From: Pseudoalteromonas sp. UG3-2
GTDB taxonomy: Bacteria > Pseudomonadota > Gammaproteobacteria > Enterobacterales > Alteromonadaceae
Assembly: GCF_037120705.1 (NCBI RefSeq)
Contig: NZ_JAWLJU010000002.1
Span: 2,552,001 to 2,616,000, forward strand
Length of the DNA stretch: 64,000 nucleotides
Direction of reading: 5' to 3'
In this document: positions 16,794-26,696 of the stretch, piece by piece
Layout: every line of letters begins with the position of its first letter
How positions within the stretch are numbered: position 1 is the stretch's first letter
The notes under the pieces: model-generated
Seen by the model: only the letters and a program-made list of their open reading frames with translations
What the model was told of the DNA's origin: nothing
Databases searched by the model: none
Program-made: the position numbers and the translations under genes

Positions 16794-18715
16794 ATCTCGC
16801 CTGTGCTGTCGAAGTGGAGTTGCTTTTCCTCCAGCTCTTCTAGTGCCAGCAACAAGGCCTCTTCCGTATCGTTCAGCGCCGGTGTAACCTCTGCTTGCTG
16901 AGCGAGTAGCTGATTAAGCTTGGCCTTATTACCATCGCTGTAGAGACTGTTGTCTGCCAGTGCGAGCTCTATTTCTTGTGCTTGAGCAGTGAGCTTATCT
17001 AATTGCTTTTCGAGTTTATCGATGGACTTTTTCAGTGGCTGAACAGCCTTTCTAAACTCAGCTTCAAGGCGCTTTTGCTCTTTGCGGTTAGCGTTCGAAT
17101 GCTGTTTTTGTTCACCACTGGTGTCAGTTACCTTACTTTGGGCTTTGTTGGCTTCCATTAACCACTGATAGTAGGCCTCCAGGTCATAGCCAAACTGTGA
17201 CACGGTGCCATTATCAACCAAGTAAAATTCATCCGCGGTATTTTTTAACATGTGACGGTCGTGCGACACCGTCACCATGGCCCCTTCAAAGCCTTGTAAT
17301 GCCATTACCAGTGCATGACGCATCTCTAAATCGAGGTGGTTGGTTGGCTCATCTAATAGCAGTAGGTTTGGCTTTTGGTACACTAACATGGCTAACACTA
17401 AGCGGGCTTTCTCACCACCGGAAAACGGCGCTACGGGCTCGAGCGCCTTGTCGCCATGAAATGCAAAACCGCCAAGAAAATCACGCAGTACTTGCTCTGG
17501 CGCTTCAGGGTCAAGACGTTGAATGTGGGTTACGGCGCTGGCATTCAAGTCCAGAGATTCTAATTGATGCTGAGCAAAATAGCCGACGTTGAGTCCTTGA
17601 TGCTGAAAAACTTCCCCAGCCTGTGGTGTGATGTCACCGGCTAATAATTTTATCAAGGTAGACTTACCGGCACCGTTGCGCCCCAACAAGGCGATGCGAC
17701 TGCCTGGCACCAAGTTGAGCTTGATATCATGCAGTATAGTGATATCACCGTAGCCGGCTTTGGCATGCTCTAAGGTCATTAAGGGGTTCGGCAAGCTAGT
17801 CGGGTTAGCAAATTCAAAGTTGAATGGAGAGTCTGCATGGGCCGGTGCTAACATCTCCATTCTTTCTAGCGCTTTGACTCGGCTTTGTGCTTGTTTGGCT
17901 TTGCTGGCTTTGGCTTTAAAACGAGTAATGAACTGCTCAAGGTGGGCAATGGTCTCTCGCTGCTTTTGGTATAAAGCTTGTTGTTGTGCCATGCGTTCAG
18001 CTTTTTGCCGCTCAAACTGCGAGTAGTGGCCTTTATAGACATTGATTTGCTGTTGATCAATATGCCAAATTTCTCCTACTACGGCGTCGAGAAACTCTCG
18101 GTCGTGGGAGATCAATACCAGTGTGCCTTGAAAGCCGCGTAAAAAGCGTTCCAGCCAATACACCGCATCTAGGTCTAAGTGGTTGGTGGGCTCATCGAGG
18201 AGTAGCAAGTCCGCATTGCGGATCAGTGCTTGCGCCAAGTTAAGTCGCATACGCCAACCACCGGAGAATTCGCTGACAGCAAAGTCAATTTGCTCATTAC
18301 TAAACCCTAAGCCATGGAGTAACTCACCTGCTTTGGCCTCAATACTGTAGCCTTGAATATGCTCAAGCTGTTGGTGGGCATAGGCTTGTTTATCACCATC
18401 TTGATCGCGCTCGGCTTGCTGTAACATGGTGCGCAATTGGTAATACTCTGGGTGTCCTTGCAGCACATACTCCAAGGCACTGATATCTAATGCGGGAGTT
18501 TCTTGCTTAACCGAGGCAATGGACCAGTCTTTAGGCAGGTTAAACTCTCCGGCATCCAGTTGTAATTCGCCTTTGAGCAGCGCAAACAAAGAAGATTTAC
18601 CACAGCCATTGGCGCCTACTAACCCTACTTTATGTTGTGGGTAGAGAGTGGCATTGGCTTGTTTAAGTAATGTCTTACTGCCACGTAGCAGCTCGATGTC
18701 GGTTAATTGGATCAT
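16787..18715 (-). CDS. yheS: ABC-F family ATPase YheS
   Basis: The 642-residue protein has two ABC ATPase domains in one chain with no membrane segment: Walker A GANGCGKS at 34-41 and GRNGAGKS in the second, signatures FSGGWRMR and FSGGEKAR, and Walker B LLLLDEPTNHLDL twice, joined by a charged linker and followed by a coiled-coil C-terminal tail. This is the ABC-F/Uup-YheS class of ribosome-associated factors. ATG 18713-18715 aligns with MIQLTDIELLRG; a TTG extension of three codons exists. It overlaps the TIGR02444 gene and is divergent from yheV. Confidence 0.93.
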   Translation of the reverse strand: MIQLTDIELLRGSKTLLKQANATLYPQHKVGLVGANGCGKSSLFALLKGELQLDAGEFNLPKDWSIASVKQETPALDISALEYVLQGHPEYYQLRTMLQQAERDQDGDKQAYAHQQLEHIQGYSIEAKAGELLHGLGFSNEQIDFAVSEFSGGWRMRLNLAQALIRNADLLLLDEPTNHLDLDAVYWLERFLRGFQGTLVLISHDREFLDAVVGEIWHIDQQQINVYKGHYSQFERQKAERMAQQQALYQKQRETIAHLEQFITRFKAKASKAKQAQSRVKALERMEMLAPAHADSPFNFEFANPTSLPNPLMTLEHAKAGYGDITILHDIKLNLVPGSRIALLGRNGAGKSTLIKLLAGDITPQAGEVFQHQGLNVGYFAQHQLESLDLNASAVTHIQRLDPEAPEQVLRDFLGGFAFHGDKALEPVAPFSGGEKARLVLAMLVYQKPNLLLLDEPTNHLDLEMRHALVMALQGFEGAMVTVSHDRHMLKNTADEFYLVDNGTVSQFGYDLEAYYQWLMEANKAQSKVTDTSGEQKQHSNANRKEQKRLEAEFRKAVQPLKKSIDKLEKQLDKLTAQAQEIELALADNSLYSDGNKAKLNQLLAQQAEVTPALNDTEEALLLALEELEEKQLHFDSTGEIC

Positions 18716-18863
18716 AATTCTCAAGACCTATGTATTCTGCCGGCATGATAACACGGATCGGATCCGCAACCACAAGCGTATCAAGAGATTTAAAACTAGG
18801 GTAAAATAGTACTAATTGTGCGCGATGCCACTTGTTACAGCATAAACTATTGAGGCTGATAAA

Positions 18864-19064
18864 TTGAAAGTTAAAAAACGTTTTATTGCGGGTGCCAGCT
18901 GTCCAGAATGTCAAAAGCTGGATGTGATGATGCTCTACAAAGAGAATGAGGTGGAGAAAGTTGAGTGCGTGGAATGTGGCCACGTGATGACCCAGCCTAA
19001 AGATGCGGTCCAAGCCTCAACTCGTCAATTCGAGCAAGTGATCGGGGTATTTACCCCAGAGTAG
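18864..19064 (+). CDS. yheV: YheV family putative zinc ribbon protein
   Basis: The 66-residue protein matches YheV: KKRFIAGASCPEC...VECVECGHVM and a final EQVIGVFTPE. Four cysteines (13, 16, 35, 38) form a rubredoxin-like zinc ribbon. The start is TTG at 18864 with GAGG 9 bases upstream. Function unknown; the yheS-yheV-slyX neighbourhood is conserved in gammaproteobacteria. Confidence 0.92.
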   Translation: MKVKKRFIAGASCPECQKLDVMMLYKENEVEKVECVECGHVMTQPKDAVQASTRQFEQVIGVFTPE

Positions 19065-19093
19065 TTCAAGTCAGTCGCACTGCCTCCTACCAA

Positions 19094-19306
19094 TTAGTAG
19101 TGAGGCGGCGGTGGCTCTTGATGCTGAGGCATCATGCCGGGATCTTTTCCTTCCTTAATTTTTTCTGCTAATAGCTCAATTTGACGTTGCATTTTTGCCA
19201 TGCGCTGTTGGTGGGTTTTTAGCTCATCATTAAGCGTTTCAATGGTATCGTCTTGAAAAGCAATTTTTGCTTCTAGTTCGGTGATCCGGTTTTCTAATTC
19301 ATTCAT
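19094..19306 (-). CDS. slyX: SlyX protein
   Basis: The 70-residue protein is a coiled coil throughout residues 1-52 (heptad leucines and isoleucines), ending in a proline-rich HQEPPPPHY tail, exactly the SlyX pattern. Function unknown, usually next to fkpA/slyD. Its ATG overlaps the end of the WD40 lipoprotein gene by 8 bases, so the two are translationally coupled. Confidence 0.92.
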   Translation of the reverse strand: MNELENRITELEAKIAFQDDTIETLNDELKTHQQRMAKMQRQIELLAEKIKEGKDPGMMPQHQEPPPPHY

Positions 19307-20312
19307 GGTGTTTCACCTGTTCAAATTTCTCTAATAAGCCGCTAGAGCTTTCTGTTAGTAATGCCTTACCTTGTTGCTGAAAAGCGACATCGAATACCAC
19401 GGCAGATTTGGGGCGACTGCCTTCTCTGGGTTGTACGCGCCAGGTCTGCAGGCGTTTACCATCTTCAATCCGCCACAAAATTAGTTCGCGGTTCGGAGAG
19501 CCGGTGGCAAGCAAAGTGGCGCTGTCATTAAAGCGCACGGCACTGAATATCTTCTGTCTGGCAATATACTGTAATTGCGTCTTTAATTCACCCGTTGTGA
19601 GCTGCCAAATACTGGCTTTTTTCATACTGTCTGCGGTAAATGCATAACGGCCCTGATTATCCAGTGCCACTTTGGTCACCCGACTGGGGTGGTTAAAGCG
19701 GTGGATCACTTGACCGGTTCTGGTATCCCAAAAGTAGGCACTGTAGTCATTGCCGCCGGTAAGCGCGAAACGGCCATTAGGGGACATCGCAATGGAGTTG
19801 ATATTTTCTTGGTGTCCGAGGAACTCTATGCGCCTGCCGCTCTCTAAGTCGAGGTGAACGACGACATTGTCGCTGCGCGCGATTAATAAAAATTGGCCCC
19901 TGTTGCTAATGGCGACATCTCGAATGGTGGCGGTTTCGATTTCATAGTAACCGAGGTTTTCGCCACTATCGATACTCCAAATAGCGAAGGTGGTATCGGC
20001 AGCGGTGACGGCTGTGGAGTTATCATTGGCGATGGCCAGTGAGTGGATCAGCTCGTCTGGCTCTGATGAGTGTCGCCATTGGTATTTTAAGCCGTGCTCT
20101 TGATTATCCCAAAGCATGGCCCCATGCTCTATGGATGACACTAAACTGTAGCGGCCATCGGCTGAGAGCGCTGCAGAAAAAGCACCGCGACTGGCGTGCT
20201 CAACGGTCAGCGTTGCCTTTGAGGTGTCACTGCCACAGGCTGAAAGTAGCAATACAACAAGTAAGCTGGAAAAGAGTGTTAAAGACCGCGTTGTGCTGGT
20301 TTTAATGACCAT
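19299..20312 (-). CDS. WD40-repeat lipoprotein
   Basis: The 337-residue protein has a lipoprotein signal with lipobox LLSAC (Cys26) and then about six WD40-like blades: repeated units ending in xxLWD, FAIWS, VVHLD, AYFWD, SIWQL and LILWR. It is predicted to be a beta-propeller on the periplasmic face of the inner or outer membrane. Such genes precede slyX in several Alteromonadales, but the function is unknown. The first gene of a two-gene operon with slyX. Confidence 0.82.
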   Translation of the reverse strand: MVIKTSTTRSLTLFSSLLVVLLLSACGSDTSKATLTVEHASRGAFSAALSADGRYSLVSSIEHGAMLWDNQEHGLKYQWRHSSEPDELIHSLAIANDNSTAVTAADTTFAIWSIDSGENLGYYEIETATIRDVAISNRGQFLLIARSDNVVVHLDLESGRRIEFLGHQENINSIAMSPNGRFALTGGNDYSAYFWDTRTGQVIHRFNHPSRVTKVALDNQGRYAFTADSMKKASIWQLTTGELKTQLQYIARQKIFSAVRFNDSATLLATGSPNRELILWRIEDGKRLQTWRVQPREGSRPKSAVVFDVAFQQQGKALLTESSSGLLEKFEQVKHHE

Positions 20313-20613
20313 ATAATAGGTATGTTCCTGTTAACTCCAGTGTCGGCCCAAGGTAAACTAAAGACCTTAAAAACAAGATATTATTTTTGATATTAGCGTA
20401 TTAAAAGCGTAATGTCGTTACGCGATAATAATTAGTCAGCTGCCAATCTTACCTGAGCGCGAATTGCGCCAAGTATATTGGCAATTTAAGTTGAGAATGT
20501 TAGTGTGACTAACCCCTTTTCTTATTAATATAAAATTAACAATGACACCGGATATCGGGCATGCGCCAATGAGTGTAATTGCTTTGATAGTAGGGACTGT
20601 CGGAGAGTTGAGA
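20313..20613. other. intergenic region between the divergent WD40 lipoprotein gene and fkpA
   Basis: AT-rich, with no reading frame I would support. Two small palindromes are visible: GCGTAA/TTACGC around 20408-20424 and GCGC-GAATT-GCGC around 20457-20469. TATAAA near 20531 is a possible -10 for fkpA but has no convincing -35. Confidence 0.4.
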
Positions 20614-21369
20614 ATGAAACAGACGATCAAATTGTCACTGGTTGCAGCATCAGTTTTAGCACTAGTAGCATGCAACAAACAAGCAGAAGAACAAAAACCA
20701 GCGGAAGTTAAACTGGAAACTGAAGCACAGCAACAAGCGTACGGTATTGGTGCATCAGTAGGTAACTTCCTACAAAAAGATCTGGCTGACAAAAAAGAAT
20801 TGGGTGTCGAGCTAGATCAAGCGTTATTAATGCGTGGCTTTGAAGACGCACTTGCCGGTGAAGCTAAATTAGATGAAGCAAAAATCCGTGAAGTATTAAC
20901 AGCACTTGACTCGTCTGTACGTGAAAAGCAAGCAGCGAAAGCCGAAGCTGATGCTAAGAAGCACAAAGCTGAAGGTGAAAAGTACCTAGCTGAAAACGCC
21001 AAAAAAGAAGGCGTGACGGTAACGGATTCTGGCTTACAGTATGAAGTCATGACGGAAGGCGATGGTGAAAAGCCAGTCGCTACCGATATGGTAAAAGTAC
21101 ACTACAAAGGCACCTTGCTAGATGGTAGTGAATTTGACAGCTCATACTCGCGCAACGAGCCAGCTTCATTCCGTTTAAACCAAGTTATCCCAGGTTGGAC
21201 TGAAGGCTTGCAGCTAATGAACGTCGGCTCAAAATACAAATTTACTATTCCTTCAGAGCTGGCATACGGCGAGCGTGACCTTGGTAAGATCCCAGCTAAC
21301 TCAACGCTAGTATTTGAGGTTGAACTGCTTGAAATCGAAGATGGCGAAGCAGAAAAGCCAGCTGAATAA
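20614..21369 (+). CDS. fkpA: FKBP-type peptidyl-prolyl cis-trans isomerase FkpA
   Basis: The 251-residue protein has a lipoprotein signal with lipobox ALVAC (Cys20), an N-terminal helical dimerisation domain (about 35-140, rich in Lys/Ala/Glu) and a C-terminal FKBP domain (about 150-240) with [31 protein letters not shown] and the [22 protein letters not shown] end. It assists folding of envelope proteins in the periplasm. Start 20614 was chosen since GGAGAG lies 7-12 bases upstream; the frame is open to 20542. Compared with E. coli FkpA it is apparently lipid-anchored. Confidence 0.93.
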   Translation: MKQTIKLSLVAASVLALVACNKQAEEQKPAEVKLETEAQQQAYGIGASVGNFLQKDLADKKELGVELDQALLMRGFEDALAGEAKLDEAKIREVLTALDSSVREKQAAKAEADAKKHKAEGEKYLAENAKKEGVTVTDSGLQYEVMTEGDGEKPVATDMVKVHYKGTLLDGSEFDSSYSRNEPASFRLNQVIPGWTEGLQLMNVGSKYKFTIPSELAYGERDLGKIPANSTLVFEVELLEIEDGEAEKPAE

Positions 21370-21480
21370 TTGTATTAAGTCTTAATATCGAGTTAGCTTA
21401 AGGCAGTAAGCCTAACACTAGCTCGGTTGATATTTGCTTATTTAAAACAACTAAGCAAGATCGTAAAGACGCTAAATACA

Positions 21481-21512
21481 AAAAAGGTGAGATAGCTATC
21501 TCACCTTTTTTT
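21481..21512. terminator. bidirectional terminator between fkpA and rsd
   Basis: AAAAAGGTGAGATAG (21481-21495) pairs perfectly with CTATCTCACCTTTTT (21496-21510), giving T tracts on both strands. It serves the converging genes fkpA and rsd. Confidence 0.92.
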
Positions 21513-21535
21513 GTGCTTGGTTCCCGCTGATTTGG

Positions 21536-22009
21536 CTAGTCGTCGCTATGGTTGGCGTAAAGGTTATCGATTAATTCGTCTTCAAGTTCAAAGCGCAACT
21601 CCAGTGCTTCACCTAAAGTCGACAAATCGGCATCAAAATCCTCTAGCATTTGGGTATCTTGGCTCACTTCAGCGTATTTATCATTGAAGTCCAGCGCGAC
21701 GTCCGTGGTTTCGGTAATTCTTGGGTACAGAGATTGTGCCAGCTTGGCACTTTCTGGCCCCTTTTCTTGGCAGGCTTCGACAATGTTGTCATAAATTTCG
21801 AAGTGTCCTGCTGACAAGTAGTCCATCAAGATTTGACAAAACGATTGGATATCGACCTGTTCAGGTAGCGCTTTGCCATTTCGAGAAGGTGAGCATCCTG
21901 CAACTTTATAATATAAGACCAATAGTTCCTGACGCTCTGCTAACCATGCATCAATTACACTATGGCTGCCTCCCCATTTTTGTTGGGCTTGTTCTAACTG
22001 CGAAAGCAT
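21536..22009 (-). CDS. rsd: regulator of sigma D (Rsd/AlgQ family)
   Basis: The 157-residue helical protein matches Rsd: QKWGGSHSVIDAWLAERQELLVLYYKVAG at the start, and CQILMDYLSAGHFEIYDNIVEACQ. Rsd binds sigma-70 and in other species controls the sigma-70/sigma-S balance. It lies beside hemE, as in E. coli (rsd-nudC-hemE). AGGAG precedes the ATG by 7 bases. A predicted promoter and an intervening terminator hairpin lie upstream at 22151-22304, which may control rsd. Confidence 0.88.
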   Translation of the reverse strand: MLSQLEQAQQKWGGSHSVIDAWLAERQELLVLYYKVAGCSPSRNGKALPEQVDIQSFCQILMDYLSAGHFEIYDNIVEACQEKGPESAKLAQSLYPRITETTDVALDFNDKYAEVSQDTQMLEDFDADLSTLGEALELRFELEDELIDNLYANHSDD

Positions 22010-22150
22010 AGTGATTCTCCTAAAGCGGGTAACTTATCTCTATGGAAAGGGAAACGGCCGCAAAGGTCAACCTCTTTTTCTCTAAATGTTGAAAAAGATC
22101 AACATACTCGTGTTTTATTGAGAGTGTAATATTAGAAAATTCATAGGGAT
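22010..22150. other. rsd leader region
   Basis: It holds the rsd ribosome binding site and an imperfect hairpin (TGTTGA-AAAAGA-TCAACA around 22087-22104). There is no recognisable gene. Confidence 0.45.
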
Positions 22151-22269
22151 ATAAAATAAAAACCACCAAGAGGTAACCTCAAGGTGGTTCAAGATAGCAG
22201 TTTAGCTTGTTGCGTATTTGTTGTGTTTTTTGTTATTGAAGGTGTTTTTTATTGTTATTTTTATAACGC
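22151..22269 (-). ncRNA. candidate small RNA or attenuated leader ahead of rsd
   Basis: On the minus strand a promoter at 22276-22304 would start an RNA near 22269. About 80 bases of unstructured A/C-rich sequence follow, then a perfect stem AACCACC/GGTGGTT (22161-22167 and 22183-22189) with an inner GAGGT/ACCTC stem, followed by TTTATTTTAT: a standard intrinsic terminator. No ATG-led reading frame is inside. It is either a free RNA of about 115 bases or a leader from which rsd is attenuated. The sequence is not one I recognise. Confidence 0.5.
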
Positions 22270-22275
22270 GACAAT

Positions 22276-22304
22276 TTTATACCAACCTTTTAATCGTGTT
22301 GCAA
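22276..22304 (-). promoter_or_regulatory. sigma-70 promoter for the candidate RNA
   Basis: Read on the minus strand: TTGCAA (22299-22304), 17-base spacer, TATAAA (22276-22281). Confidence 0.55.
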
Positions 22305-22477
22305 ACAGTTTAATTACGGGTTTCTAGTTTTTTGTAATCAAATTTGGTGTAAACCGCGTATCAAGCTGAATTTAATCTAGATCACATTGGACGATTTCCG
22401 TGCTTAGTTTAGATAGTGCCACTGTCTAGTTAGTGATACAATTTGGTCAATTAAATTAGTATTGGAACTGAGACGCT
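22305..22477. other. upstream region of hemE
   Basis: AT-rich, with a possible rightward promoter near 22405-22450 in front of hemE and no gene. Confidence 0.35.
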
Positions 22478-23545
22478 ATGAGCGAATTAAAGAACGATCG
22501 TTATTTACGAGCGCTACTAAAGCAACCTGTTGACGTCACGCCAGTATGGATGATGCGCCAAGCTGGTCGTTATCTACCAGAATACCGTGCTACGAGAGCA
22601 CAAGCTGGTGACTTTATGAGCCTATGTAAAAATGCCGAATTAGCCTGCGAAGTGACGTTGCAACCTTTGCGTCGTTACCCGCTAGATGCTGCTATTCTAT
22701 TTAGTGACATTTTAACTATCCCAGACGCGATGGGCCTAGGCTTGTACTTTGAAACCGGTGAAGGACCTAAGTTCGAGCGTCCAATCCAATCACTTGACGA
22801 TGTAAAAAAACTGCCTAAGCTCGATCCTAACGATGAGCTCGGTTATGTTATGAATGCGGTGAGCACAATTCGTCGCGAGCTAAAAGGCGAAGTTCCGCTG
22901 ATAGGCTTTTCTGGTTCACCATGGACGCTGGCCACTTACATGATTGAAGGTGGCAGCAGCAAAACCTTCGGTAAAATCAAAAAAATGGCATTTGCCGAGC
23001 CGCAAACACTGCACTTATTGCTAGATAAAGTTGCCGATTCGGTTATCGACTACTTAAACGCGCAAGTGCAAGCCGGTGCGCAATCATTGATGATATTTGA
23101 CTCTTGGGGTGGGGTATTGAGCCCGCGTGATTATCAAGAATTCTCACTGCAATACATGCAAAAAATTGTTGATGGCTTAATTCGTGAGAACGATGGTCGC
23201 AAGGTACCAGTGACGCTATTTACCAAAAATGGCGGTCAGTGGATTGAAGCCATTGCGGCAACGGGCTGTGATGCTGTGGGACTGGATTGGACCATTGATA
23301 TTGCCGATGCTAAACGTCGTGTTGGTGATAAAGTTGCGCTACAGGGCAATATGGACCCATCAATGTTACACGGTACACCTGAACGTATTCGTGAAGAAGT
23401 GCAGCACATTCTTGCCGGCTTTGGTGAAGGCGAAGGCCATGTGTTCAACCTGGGCCACGGTATTACTCCAGATGTCGACCCAGAAAATGCAGGTGTCTTT
23501 ATTAACGCGGTGCATGAATTCAGCCGTCAGTATCATCAAAAGTAA
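22478..23545 (+). CDS. hemE: uroporphyrinogen decarboxylase
   Basis: The 355-residue protein matches HemE over its full length. Conserved parts include [16 protein letters not shown] (active-site Arg), [14 protein letters not shown] (catalytic Asp), [16 protein letters not shown] and the FNLGHGI end segment. It decarboxylates uroporphyrinogen III to coproporphyrinogen III in haem synthesis in the cytoplasm. Followed by a strong terminator. Confidence 0.97.
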   Translation: MSELKNDRYLRALLKQPVDVTPVWMMRQAGRYLPEYRATRAQAGDFMSLCKNAELACEVTLQPLRRYPLDAAILFSDILTIPDAMGLGLYFETGEGPKFERPIQSLDDVKKLPKLDPNDELGYVMNAVSTIRRELKGEVPLIGFSGSPWTLATYMIEGGSSKTFGKIKKMAFAEPQTLHLLLDKVADSVIDYLNAQVQAGAQSLMIFDSWGGVLSPRDYQEFSLQYMQKIVDGLIRENDGRKVPVTLFTKNGGQWIEAIAATGCDAVGLDWTIDIADAKRRVGDKVALQGNMDPSMLHGTPERIREEVQHILAGFGEGEGHVFNLGHGITPDVDPENAGVFINAVHEFSRQYHQK

Positions 23546-23560
23546 TATAAATAAAACACA

Positions 23561-23589
23561 AAAAAAGGAGCCTTCGGGCTCCTTTTTTT
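23561..23589. terminator. bidirectional terminator between hemE and speE
   Basis: AAAAAAAGGAGCC, a TTCG tetraloop and GGCTCCTTTTTTT: a perfect GC stem with A and T tracts on both sides, serving both converging genes. Confidence 0.95.
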
Positions 23590-23612
23590 GTTATGGGTAC
23601 GGCCGGTTTACG

Positions 23613-24473
23613 TTATTTGCTAAACGCGCGTTTCATAAAGTTAGGTGTGGCAAGCGCTCCTTTATGAATACCTGAATTATAATATTCGGTATTAAAGGTG
23701 GCTGCATCGGCATCTTGCTCACGGAAGTGAGTAAATTGCTGCGCTTTTCTTGCCATGGTTGCAGACCATAATCCGCTTGGGTAAATAGGCTGTGGGAACG
23801 GTAATGTTTGCAAGTCGACAAAGCCGACGTCGGTCATGGCATCACGCATTTCCAATAGCAGCGGCATATGCATCAGTGGCGACTCACTTTGTTGCACCAA
23901 AATCCCGCCATCGCGAAGTGCGGCTAAACAGCTTTGATAGAAAGCGTGGTTAAACAAGCCTTCTCCTGGCCCCACAGGATCGGTGCCATCGACAATAATC
24001 ACGTCTACTGAGTTGGCCTCGGCTTCACGCATATACTTAATGCCGTCATCGAACATTATAGTGGCACGAGGATCGTCATTCGCTTCACAGAGCTCAGGGA
24101 AGTATTTCAACGCCATTTGCGTCACGACTTCATCGATATCAATTTGTGTGACTTGCTCCACCTCTGGGTGCTTTAGCACTTCTCGTAAAGTACCACAGTC
24201 ACCACCGCCAATAATGACCACATTTTTTGGAGCCGGGTGTGAGAACAATGCCGGGTGACTCATCATCTCATGGTAGAAGAAGTTTTCACGACTACTTACC
24301 ATAGTACAGCCGTCAATGATCATCAGGTTACCAAAGTCAGTGGTTTCGAACATTTCAACGTTTTGAAATGGCGATTGAATTTCATCTAATTTTTTGTTGA
24401 TCCGGAGCGAAAAAGCGCTGCCATCGCGGTCGCTAATTTCGGTAAACCAACGGTTTGCTTCTAAGTTTGCCAT
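23613..24473 (-). CDS. speE: spermidine synthase
   Basis: The 286-residue protein matches SpeE (E. coli 288). It has the N-terminal small domain with FQNVEMFETTDFGNLMIIDG, the decarboxylated-SAM binding GGGDCGTLREVLKHP, and the catalytic DGTDPVGPGEGLF segment. It transfers an aminopropyl group from decarboxylated SAM to putrescine. Start 24473 (MANLEANRWFTE) was chosen by family fit; the frame is open to 24506. Divergent from speA, suggesting a joint polyamine locus. Confidence 0.94.
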   Translation of the reverse strand: MANLEANRWFTEISDRDGSAFSLRINKKLDEIQSPFQNVEMFETTDFGNLMIIDGCTMVSSRENFFYHEMMSHPALFSHPAPKNVVIIGGGDCGTLREVLKHPEVEQVTQIDIDEVVTQMALKYFPELCEANDDPRATIMFDDGIKYMREAEANSVDVIIVDGTDPVGPGEGLFNHAFYQSCLAALRDGGILVQQSESPLMHMPLLLEMRDAMTDVGFVDLQTLPFPQPIYPSGLWSATMARKAQQFTHFREQDADAATFNTEYYNSGIHKGALATPNFMKRAFSK

Positions 24474-24684
24474 GATTGTTTTCACACTCGAGTTTAGTTG
24501 TCGCAATTTTGCCAGCGCTTGCTGGTTTGCTCAAATGATTTTAGTCAACAATGGCAACTTTGTCGTGTTTAGTGTCGGCTTTTTGCAAACAAGACAAAAT
24601 TTATCTATGCCTTTATTTTTTGGTCGCAAAGGGGCTACACGCGTATTAGAATGAGGTTTTATGAAGCACTAATCGAGAGTTGTA

Positions 24685-26565
24685 ATGACTTGGGGTCTGC
24701 AAAGCGCACGTTCTGTTTATAATGTTACTCATTGGAGTGACGGCTATTTTGATATTAATGACCAAGGCCAATTGGTGGCGTTTCCGGATGGCGATCGAAC
24801 CAAACCTGCCATTACTCTATTAGAACTGACTGAGCAGTTCAAAGCACAAGGGCTCACCTTGCCTGTGTTAGTTCGATTTACCGATATTTTAAAGCACCGA
24901 GTCGATACCTTAACTCAAGCATTTACTCAGGCAAGAGCGCAACGAGACTATCAAGGTCAATACACCTGCGTTTACCCAATCAAAGTTAACCAGCAGCGCT
25001 CTGTGGTCAGTAAGTTGTTAGCTCACCCCAGTGGTTTAGTGGGGCTAGAGGCCGGCTCAAAGCCTGAATTAATGGCCATTCTTGGCATTGCCGAACAACC
25101 CATCACTATTGTTTGTAATGGTTACAAAGACAGCGAGTTTTTGCGTTTAGCCTGTATTGGTCAAGCCATGGGCCACCACGTTAACATTGTGGTAGAAAAG
25201 CTCTCGGAGCTAGACACTTTATTGCAAGAAATTGAGGACTTAGGGGTTGAACCGGCCATTGGCATTCGCATTCGCTTAAACTCTGTCGGTAAAGGCAAAT
25301 GGCAAAATACCGGTGGCGAAAAAGGCAAGTTTGGCCTGACTGCCAGCCAAGTATTACAAGCCATTGAGTTACTTAAGTCGCATAACCGCTTGCATTTAAT
25401 GCAATTGGTGCACTTTCATATTGGCTCTCAAGTAGCGAATATTCGCGATATTCAACGAGCCTTAAAAGAATGTGCACGGCATTACGCTGAGTTATATCAA
25501 ATGGGCGTGCCGCTGCGCACCGTTGATGTTGGTGGCGGCTTAGGTGTCGACTATGAGGGCTCGGGTTCACGCAGTGCCTGCTCTATGAACTACAGCGTGG
25601 CGGAATACGCTAAAAATGTGGTGCATGCGTTTCATGAGGTGGCTGAGCTCAATCAGTTACCCCATCCAGATATTATTACTGAGTCTGGCCGAGCGCTGAC
25701 GGCACATCATGCCATGCTGATCACCGATGTTATCGACATTGAAAAAGCACCAAACCAGTTGGAGCCTGTGCAGCCTCATGCCTCCTCTCCGTTGGTGTTA
25801 CAGGAGCTATGGCAGTCGTTAACTCGGTTAACGCCCAGAATGGCGTTAGAGACCTACCATGATGCCATGCACTTATTTTCTGACGCCCATGATCAATATG
25901 TTCATGGTCTAATCAGTATGCAAGAGTGGGCGCAACTGGAGCAGCTGTATTTCACAACGTTACATCGTGTGCGTGATAGCTTAACCGACAATGCCCGCGC
26001 TCATCGTGAGGTCTTGGATGAGCTAAACGAAAAACTCGCCGATAAACTGTTTGTGAATTTTTCACTGTTTCAATCATTGCCTGATGTCTGGGGGATCGAT
26101 CAGTTGTTTCCCGTAATGCCGATTGATAAGTTAAACCAACCACTGACGCAACGTGCGGTTATTCAAGATATTACCTGTGACTCGGATGGTCAGATCAACA
26201 GTTATGTGGAGGGCGCAGGAATTGAATCTAGCTTACCCATTCCTGAGTACAAGCACGGTGAGCAGTATCACATTGCGATGTTCTTAGTGGGTGCTTACCA
26301 GGAAATTTTAGGAGACTTACATAACCTCTTTGGCGATACCGATTCAGTTCACCTTGAGCTCAGTGACGATGGCTACAAGCTGACTAATGCCATTAAAGGG
26401 GACAGTGTGGAAGATGTACTCAAGTTTGTTCACTACGATAAGGACGATTTGTCACGTAATTACGCGGAGAAAATCGCTGCACTGACGTTGCCAGAAGCCA
26501 TTAAATCGCAGTACCTGCAAGAACTAAATGCCGGGTTGCAAGGCTATACCTATTTTGAGGACTAG
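24685..26565 (+). CDS. speA: biosynthetic arginine decarboxylase
   Basis: The 626-residue fold-III PLP decarboxylase matches SpeA. The PLP lysine is K100 in YPIKVNQQ, and HFHIGSQ and DVGGGLGVDYEG (phosphate binding) are visible. It converts arginine to agmatine, the first step of putrescine synthesis by the SpeA-SpeB route. ATG is preceded by CGAGAG. Divergent from speE. Confidence 0.96.
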   Translation: MTWGLQSARSVYNVTHWSDGYFDINDQGQLVAFPDGDRTKPAITLLELTEQFKAQGLTLPVLVRFTDILKHRVDTLTQAFTQARAQRDYQGQYTCVYPIKVNQQRSVVSKLLAHPSGLVGLEAGSKPELMAILGIAEQPITIVCNGYKDSEFLRLACIGQAMGHHVNIVVEKLSELDTLLQEIEDLGVEPAIGIRIRLNSVGKGKWQNTGGEKGKFGLTASQVLQAIELLKSHNRLHLMQLVHFHIGSQVANIRDIQRALKECARHYAELYQMGVPLRTVDVGGGLGVDYEGSGSRSACSMNYSVAEYAKNVVHAFHEVAELNQLPHPDIITESGRALTAHHAMLITDVIDIEKAPNQLEPVQPHASSPLVLQELWQSLTRLTPRMALETYHDAMHLFSDAHDQYVHGLISMQEWAQLEQLYFTTLHRVRDSLTDNARAHREVLDELNEKLADKLFVNFSLFQSLPDVWGIDQLFPVMPIDKLNQPLTQRAVIQDITCDSDGQINSYVEGAGIESSLPIPEYKHGEQYHIAMFLVGAYQEILGDLHNLFGDTDSVHLELSDDGYKLTNAIKGDSVEDVLKFVHYDKDDLSRNYAEKIAALTLPEAIKSQYLQELNAGLQGYTYFED

Positions 26566-26696
26566 TACCGTCTTACTGAAATTTTGTTGATAACAAGCGA
26601 GCCGACTAACTGGTCGGCTTAATTGTCACCAACTTTCGCGGTATGATAACGCCATACGCCAATAATAATGAATACTGTAATGCGATGAGGGAATGC

